This document shows positions 57,900 to 64,000 of a DNA stretch of 64,000 nucleotides, in pieces; within the stretch, counting starts at the first letter, position 1, and each line of letters opens with the position of its first letter. Both the position numbers and the translations under genes were made by a program. This stretch comes from Viscum album (taxonomy: Eukaryota > Streptophyta > Magnoliopsida > Santalales > Viscaceae). The notes below the pieces were generated by a model that ran no database searches, was not told the DNA's origin, and saw only the letters and a list, made by a program, of their open reading frames with translations. Location: contig OY728159.1 in assembly GCA_963277665.1 (NCBI GenBank), positions 1,021,529,343-1,021,593,342 of the forward strand, given 5' to 3'.

Positions 57900-59600
57900 A
57901 ACTTTCCCTGATTCCTAAAATGACGATGTCTAAGTCTTTGAGAGATCCTCAAGAAGACATGATCACCCACAACGAATGACAACGGTCTTCGATGGTGATC
58001 TGCATAATATTTATGATGACTCTGAGCCATATCCATGCACTTTCTAATAAACTGGATCTTCTATGTTGTCTCTTGGACAAGGCTTGGCCCGACTAGTGAA
58101 GTTTCACCCATTTCCACCCAGCATAGTGGAGAACGACAAGGACGCCCATACAATGTTTCAAATGAAGCCATGCGTATCAAGGCTTGATAGCTATTATTGT
58201 ATGATAACTCCACTAAGATTATATGCTCCTCCCATGAGCCACCAAAATCCATTAATCAAGCCCACAACATGTCTTCCAACGTTTGAATTGTCTGCTTAGA
58301 TTTCCCATCTGTCTGAGGATGATACGCCATGCTCATAGTGAACTGATTCCCAAGGGCTTACTGTAATGATTTCCAGAAACGAGATGTGAACCTTATATCT
58401 CTATCTGAGACTATATAAACTATTACACCATGCCTCTTTACCACTTCTCGGATATAGATTTTTGAAATATCTTCCACCATATGAGTTTCACGAATAGGGA
58501 TGAAATGGCCCGACTTGGTTAGACAATCCACTATCACCCAAATGGCATCGTGTTTCCAGACCGTTCTTGGAAGACCTGTGACAAAATCCATTGCTATCTG
58601 ATCCCATTTACACACTGGGATAGGTAAATATTGTAACATACCATCTGGTCTTTGATGCTCTTCTTTAACCTGCTGACAAGTTAAGCACTGCGAGACAAAC
58701 TTGGACACCTTCCTTTTCATGCCACTCCACCAAAATTGCGCCTTCAACGCCTTATACATCTTCTATGTACCTGGGTGTATGGATCATCTTGAATGGTGGT
58801 AAGCATGAAGGAGTTGTTCTGGAAAAACCATAGGTACAACCATCTGATCTCTAAAACACAAAACTGAACCCCCATCAAGTTTCCAGCCATCAATGGTCTC
58901 CCCACCATTGAGTTTTGAACTTACAACCAGACATTATGCATCAGATGTTTGTGTTTATTTGATCATCCTTACCAAATCAGGAACAAGTGTAGCTGAAAAG
59001 AAAACTGCAAGATCACCTCAGTTTTCATATTCCACATGCATGTCGGCTAAGATCGACATTAACTACCATTCATCTGAAGCTACTTTCGCTAACTGAGCAT
59101 ATGAATTTCTACTCAATGCATACGCCACCGAATTCCATTTTCTTGGTGTGTACATCAAGTCAAAGTCAAACATCTGGAGATACTACATCCACCTTCTTTT
59201 CCTCATATTCAAATCTCGCTGTGAGAAAATGTGTTTCAAGATTTTGTGATCCGTAAACACAGTAAATTTCTCACCAAAGAGATAATGTCTCCATGTTTTC
59301 AAATCATGGATGACTGTAACTAACTCCAAATCATGTGTTGGGTAATTTTTCTCATGCACCCTAAAATGCCTTGAGCCATAAGCAACCACATGGTCTCCTT
59401 ACATGAGAACACAACCCAACCCTATTCCCAAAGCATCACAATACCCCACATACCCCTGTCTTGATTCAGGCAAGATCAAGATGGGTGCTGATGTAAGACG
59501 AATCTTCAGTTCCTGGAAAGACTTCTGACATTCTTTTGTCCATTGGAATGGAGCATTATTCTTTTTCAGAGCTGTGATTGGTGACACTAGTCATGAGAAA
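57900..59600 (-). pseudogene. Minus-strand gypsy pol: end of RT, RNase H and integrase
   Basis: Minus-strand order from 59600: SPITALKKNNAPFQWTKECQ and SFQELKIRLTSAPILILPES (RNase H connection), [20 protein letters not shown] and [17 protein letters not shown] (RNase H). Integrase follows: MYKALKAQFWWSGMKRKVSK, QCLTCQQ (zinc finger), MDFVTGLPRT (first catalytic Asp), SDRDIRFTSRFW (second Asp), then HIILVELSYNNSYQALIRMA and FETLYGRPCRSPLCWVE, and KYYADHHRRPLSFVVGDHVF up to the nested insertion. Reading frames remain open for 60-130 codons between defects. Decay is moderate. Confidence 0.9.
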
Positions 59601-61257
59601 TCATGCACAAAGTGTCAGTAGTAACCAGATATACCAAGAACACTGCCATTTGGTAATAGATTGTTCCCACTATTAGTGCCAACAAGCTCTTTGAACATTT
59701 TTTTACCATCCTCTCTCCTCTAAAGAGACGGTTGATGTTGTCCTCAGTCGTGAAACTAACCGTTCTCCTATAACAGTCGATGTGAGCCTTAAACATTTTC
59801 AACCAATCCATACCCAGGATTACGTCATAGACATCCACGTCCAACATCGAGAAGTCCTATTTTAACTCAGCTCTATCAAAATTTATAACACATGGTCTAC
59901 ACACAAAGTCTTGACATTCTCTTTCACCAAGAAGAGTCTTCAGTTTTAAAACAGAAGGCATCATTTCTAGTTTTAAACATAGCAAGTCAACAGCACTAGA
60001 AGCAATGAAGGAATGAGATGCACCAGTATCCAAGAGCACTTGCACAAGGGTAGAATTCAAAATAATCATACCTCTCACCGTAGATGGTCCAGCATGATCA
60101 TTGACCATAATATTCTCAGCTCCATACAATTTCTTCATCACTGCATTGCTTTCCTTGTTGCCTTGCTGAGATTTCCCTGGTTGAGGAGAAATTGTATTTT
60201 GAGAATCACCATGGCTAGCTCTATTATGCTGATGAGACTGACTCTGTTGTCCTTTTCCTGTCGAAGCATACGATACTTGTGATGCTTGAGAAGTGTCCCG
60301 AGAACCCGACCTAGGATCACTGTGACAATAGTGCTGAAGATGTCCCATATTTTTGCAATTATGAAATTCTCTAGGTTGCGTCGTACACTCTCGCTTTATG
60401 TGGTCAGTCTAACCACATTGAAAGCAACCTGCTTTATTCTGGGGTCGTGGAGGAAGGTTCACTGATCCCACCGTCTGGTTCTGATTTCCACTTGCACCAT
60501 GGAAATAGGTGTCCCTTTTCCTCTTGTTCCCAATGGCTGAGTTCCCACCATTTCTCATAGGTATCATCATTTCTCCTTCCATCGATCCCGAGATATTGCA
60601 TTCAACAACAGTCTCTATGTTCACCATCTCTGTATAATCCGTAATACAGAGCACCACAATCTTCGATCAAATCTCCTACCTTAGCCCCGATTCGAAGATG
60701 TGTGCCTTCAAAGATGCACTTGACACAACCTCTGCTGCAAAACGGACTAAATTCATGAACTTATCCGCACACTCTGTGACAGAGAGTCTCTCATACTTCA
60801 AGCTGAAGAAGTCTGTTGTTTTCTGGATATTGAACGTGTGAGGATAGAATTTTTTGTTGAACAATTCTTTAAAATCCTCCCAGTTAAGGCCTTCATCAAA
60901 TTTAGCCTGCACCATTAAATCCCACCACTGATGTGTAAGATACTCGAGCATATATGTCGCCAAATTGACCTTGAGCTCTGATGGTGTGCCGATGAAATCA
61001 AAGATACGATTCATCCTACTTAGCCACACCTCCACCTTTTCGGGTTCAGTATCACCCCGAAAGTTCGGTGGATTCTAATTCATGAACTGGATTCTATGAT
61101 CCGCATGTCATGTCTTATTCCTCTAGTTCCCCGTATCCACAGCTTGAAAAGCTTGGACAATACTCTGAACCAGCTCTTGGTTCACCCATGGTTCAGGTGC
61201 AACCACATTCTCTACAGACTCTTCGGGTCGATTCTGAAGACGCCTACCAGGTGCCAT
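59587..61257 (-). pseudogene. Minus-strand gypsy gag-protease, fused to the end of RT by deletion
   Basis: ATG at 61257 (minus) opens MAPGRRLQNRPEESVENVV. After a stop near 61110 the capsid frame reads NPPNFRGDTEPEKVEVWLSR and continues MNRIFDFIGTPSELKVNLAT, with YLTHQWWDLMVQAKFDEGLN and FNKKFYPHTF (61035-60676). Zinc knuckles are CFQCG*TDHIKREC and NCKNMGHLQHYC (about 60430-60330). Protease is intact in sequence: LLDTGASHSFIASSAVDLL (about 60045-59985), then VYDVILGMDWLKMFKAHIDC (about 59830-59770). Shortly after, the frame shifts into NGSVLGISGYYRHF-like sequence, the end of RT. The deletion point is near 59680-59640. Confidence 0.9.
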
Positions 61258-61825
61258 TTTCTAAACCAACAACAAACTCTGTCAATCTCACTCTATAGCA
61301 ATTGATGGCTTAGCATTCAAATTCTATCACAACAATGTTTTTCCAAAAACAACCTTTTTCCATGTTCAACCATTTTTGAAAACATTCAGCATGATTTTTG
61401 AAAATCAACCCATTTTCAAAATACACCAACTACCCTGCTTTCAAAATCTTTCACTTGAAAACAATTTCTGCATTTTTCAAAAATTTGCACCTTGCACAAA
61501 ATCATTACTCATTCCTGACAATGAGGTATACAATTCTAATGGGAAGTCATTCCTCTATAATGCATGTCATGCTAATCTCATTTGCTAAACCCATGACAAT
61601 GAGATTTCCAAAATTCTAGAAGTGTATCCAAAACACTTATGTACCCAACACCCTGGTAACTTGAAGTTTAGAATAAATGGGTTAGCTACTTCATTTTATG
61701 CTATACATTTCAAGTTCCGACAATCATACTCTTGTCTAAGATTTCGACCCAAGGAATAGACAAGAATTAATTTCAACTCCAAGACCAAGAACATCGATGA
61801 CCACTTGTTAGGCGAGGACCAAACA
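61258..61825 (-). other. Untranslated leader of the minus-strand gypsy
   Basis: About 570 bp between gag start and primer site with no supported coding. Overlapping plus-strand frames (61376-61619) are shadows. Confidence 0.6.
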
Positions 61826-61838
61826 AGCTGATACCATT
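61826..61838 (-). other. Primer-binding site of the minus-strand gypsy (tRNA-Met)
   Basis: AATGGTATCAGCT on the minus strand next to the LTR; TGGTATCAG is the conserved core. Confidence 0.85.
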
Positions 61839-63998
61839 TGTAATGACCCGCCAATTCTCATTGGCTTGAGAGTACAAAGAGTCATTACTAGGCCTTAAGC
61901 GACATCCCCAAGGTGCCAAAGGCTGGAAATAAATGCCGAAGGGTTTCAAGTACAAGTGGGGGATGATTTAGCCTTTAAGAAATAAACCCATAAACCAACC
62001 ATAACCAAACATTCACTATATGATGCATGAACAAATGAAAGACTAATAAACACTTCATTTATGTCAACTACATCAAAGTACACAACAGCAGAAGACCAAA
62101 CTAAGCATCAAAGTACAAAATAGATGAACAACTCAAGACTCTCAAAAGACACTACAACTCCATGATCCATAAGCTCCAAGCTCCACAACATCTCCCAAGC
62201 ATCACCACAAATCCACTAGCAATAAGATGCTTTACCTTTACCTGTGTCCCGGAACACGACATCTGCAAAATCACAAACGTTCCAAAGCAGGGGTGAGTAT
62301 AAAACTCAGTAGCTTTTCCCCAATGAATTTCCTACTCATGACACTAGGATATAAGAGTTAACCACATTTATATAAAAACAGTTTATATAAAACATTTCCT
62401 CAAAGGCAGTTTATAACTAAATATAAAAAAGTTTCCAAAACCATTCATAACCAAAGGCATTCCAAGAGAAATTGAAACTGATTTTCCAGCAAGTTATTTT
62501 TCCAGAAAAATAACCAAATAATCTTAGGAAACATTTCAAAAACATTCCTTTTTGGCATACCCAACCATTTCACAACCCGTGAAATCAACCATGCATGCTT
62601 CGTTATGACAGTTTCATACTCATGAGCGGTTTCTCATAGATCTACCAAGTCGTCACAAGGTAATTTTTTCCCATGTTCCATTACTCCTTTGGCACCGAGA
62701 ACAAGTTCATATTTCAACCAAGCCTCTTACTTAAAAGTCCCATGTGCCATTAAATGTTTGGCACCGATCACAAGGTCCTATTTCAACCAAGCCTCGTATA
62801 TGCAACATGAACACACACAACACATTCAAAACAATCATTACAAAACCATCCTTTCAATAAAACACCTTTTATTGAAAACCATTTCCATCAAAAACAAGTG
62901 TGTTCAACCAATTCTAACCATTCCAATAAAATCGTGCTTTTATTGAAAACCAAAGAATGAACCAATTTCATCAAGCCATTTCAATACCAAACCATTTCAA
63001 TAAAACACCCCTTTTTATTGAAAACTCATCTTTCATTAAACCATTTATCATTCCATCAAATCCATAATTTAAAATCAAAATTTTAAATTCAAGAATCCAA
63101 ATCACTTTTCACAACAATTCACCAAGATTTCACAATTTCATCAAAACCATAAATCATCATTAAAGAAGATTTATTCCATGATTTTCACAATCAATTTCAT
63201 TCGAATAACCCAATTTAAAACCAAGACAATCAATTCTAACAAGAGGAGTTGAGATTGAAGCCTCCTACCTCAAAGGTTTTGATGAAAACCCTAACAAACG
63301 GAGAATGCACATGAAAACTGGGCCAATTCACCAAGGATCCTCCTTAGATCTATTCTCTTAACACAACCAAGACCAAATATCATCATATTTGGCATCCACA
63401 CACTTAGATATACCCATAACGGGAATATATCTAAGAAATCGGGAGAATAGGGGAAGTAGATCTAAGTAGATCTAAGAAACCAAACAAGAACGATCACACA
63501 CCTCAAGAATCCGGCTTCGATTCGTCAAGAGAAGCCTTCAGATCGCCTCTGGAATGATGAGAGAACCCTCCTTGACCTTAGGAGAACCAAAATCCCGAGT
63601 TAGGGCCACTTAGGAGGAAAAACGATCCACTTAGAGGAAAAAACGCGTGAGATCCACCTTTATATGATCTCGTTTAAGTGGTCGCATGGTTAGTTCGCAC
63701 GGTTTGAAAAACCGTGCGCTAACCGTGCGTTAGATACTACCTTGGTCACCCTTCTCGCATGGTTTAGACGCACGGTTAGACAAACCGTGCACCGATTGTG
63801 AGGAATCCACTGCCTCCAAGACCAACTACGCACGATTTGGGTGCACATTTTAGACAAACCGTGCGCCGCCCGTGCAGCTTCCCTTTTTTCCCCAAAACTC
63901 ATTCCAAGTTCTCCTGACTCTCCCATTCATCACCCTTAACTTTAAAACCACTAAAATCACCAAGAAAGGGTTACATAACAGAAACCAGGGGTACTACA
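61839..63998 (-). repeat. 5' LTR (element sense) of the minus-strand gypsy
   Basis: 2160 bp; on the minus strand it runs TGTAGTACCCC... to ...GGGTCATTACA. It ends two bases before the window edge. The TATA box is at 63657-63664 (minus), with palindromic ACGGTTT/AAACCGT sites just upstream. The frame at 63690-63926 is a shadow. Confidence 0.92.
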
Positions 63999-64000
63999 AT

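Larger units (their letters stand above)
44731..63998 (-). mobile_element. Minus-strand Ty3/gypsy element lacking reverse transcriptase, carrying a nested plus-strand gypsy
   Basis: LTRs lie at 61839-63998 (5' in element sense) and 44731-46877 (3'). The primer site is at 61826-61838, the purine tract at 46878-46888. In between, on the minus strand, lie gag, protease, RNase H, integrase and a chromodomain-like end. The frame passes directly from protease to the end of RT (LGISGYYRHF) and RNase H, so the RT core is deleted. Removing 47277-57894 plus one GAGAT rejoins the integrase C-terminus (...GKLS / SPRYIGPFEILERVGEVEYL). LTR divergence is low by eye (about 9 mismatches in the first 210 bases). 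Confidence 0.9.

Noticed and set aside
1..64000. tRNA, rRNA, or intact host genes
   Set aside because: Looked for conserved tRNA and rRNA segments and long host-like frames on both strands; none could be supported.

Overview
This is a repeat-dominated stretch of nuclear DNA from a flowering plant, probably not a grass (an inference). The evidence is plant-type TNP2 CACTA transposase remnants, Ty1/copia and Ty3/gypsy chromovirus-type retrotransposons with tRNA-Met primer sites, and the wreck of a plant GH28 polygalacturonase gene. I see no intact host gene, no rRNA or tRNA gene and nothing prokaryotic. Almost every reading frame is broken by stops and shifts.

Left third (1-22226). An AT-rich tandem repeat of about 322 bp (1-790) precedes a decayed autonomous CACTA transposon (about 790-13516). 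That element carries a TNP2 transposase pseudogene, a second En/Spm-type gene remnant, a 15-copy array of a 178-bp satellite-like repeat, and a right terminus ending ...TATAGTG. Then come poorly resolved sequence with a primer-site-like motif at 15609, an AT/GT-rich tract, and a minus-strand copia element (17285-20250) cut off in its reverse transcriptase.

Middle (22077-42880). A polygalacturonase gene is split. Its TATA box, start codon and signal-peptide exon lie at 22077-22226, and the remaining recognisable coding sequence resumes at 41983-42880. The 19.8 kb between is a nest: a copia element (LTRs 22227-22685 and 39826-41982) holds a gypsy element (23197-37820, exact 5-bp duplication GAATC). 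The gypsy 3' LTR holds a non-autonomous CACTA element (31305-36023, 3-bp duplication AAA). The copia 3' LTR holds a separate 1.7-kb unclassified insert. The inner CACTA has no transposase, but it keeps an inward-facing promoter and a 2.67-kb array of a strictly 10-bp, AATT-bearing repeat flanked by 95-bp inverted arms.

Right third (44490-64000). A copia gag fragment is interrupted by a minus-strand gypsy element (44731-63998) that has lost its reverse transcriptase domain. A plus-strand gypsy element (47277-57894, exact duplication GAGAT) lies within the integrase C-terminal region of that element. It has 4.08-kb LTRs around only 2.46 kb of internal sequence (gag plus an integrase C-terminal/chromodomain remnant). 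Its GC-rich LTRs carry conserved perfect hairpins and a minisatellite.

The insertion order can be read from boundaries and duplications. In the middle it is polygalacturonase, then copia, then gypsy, then CACTA; on the right it is copia fragment, then minus gypsy, then plus gypsy. All similarity statements are from reading translations by eye; no database search was run.
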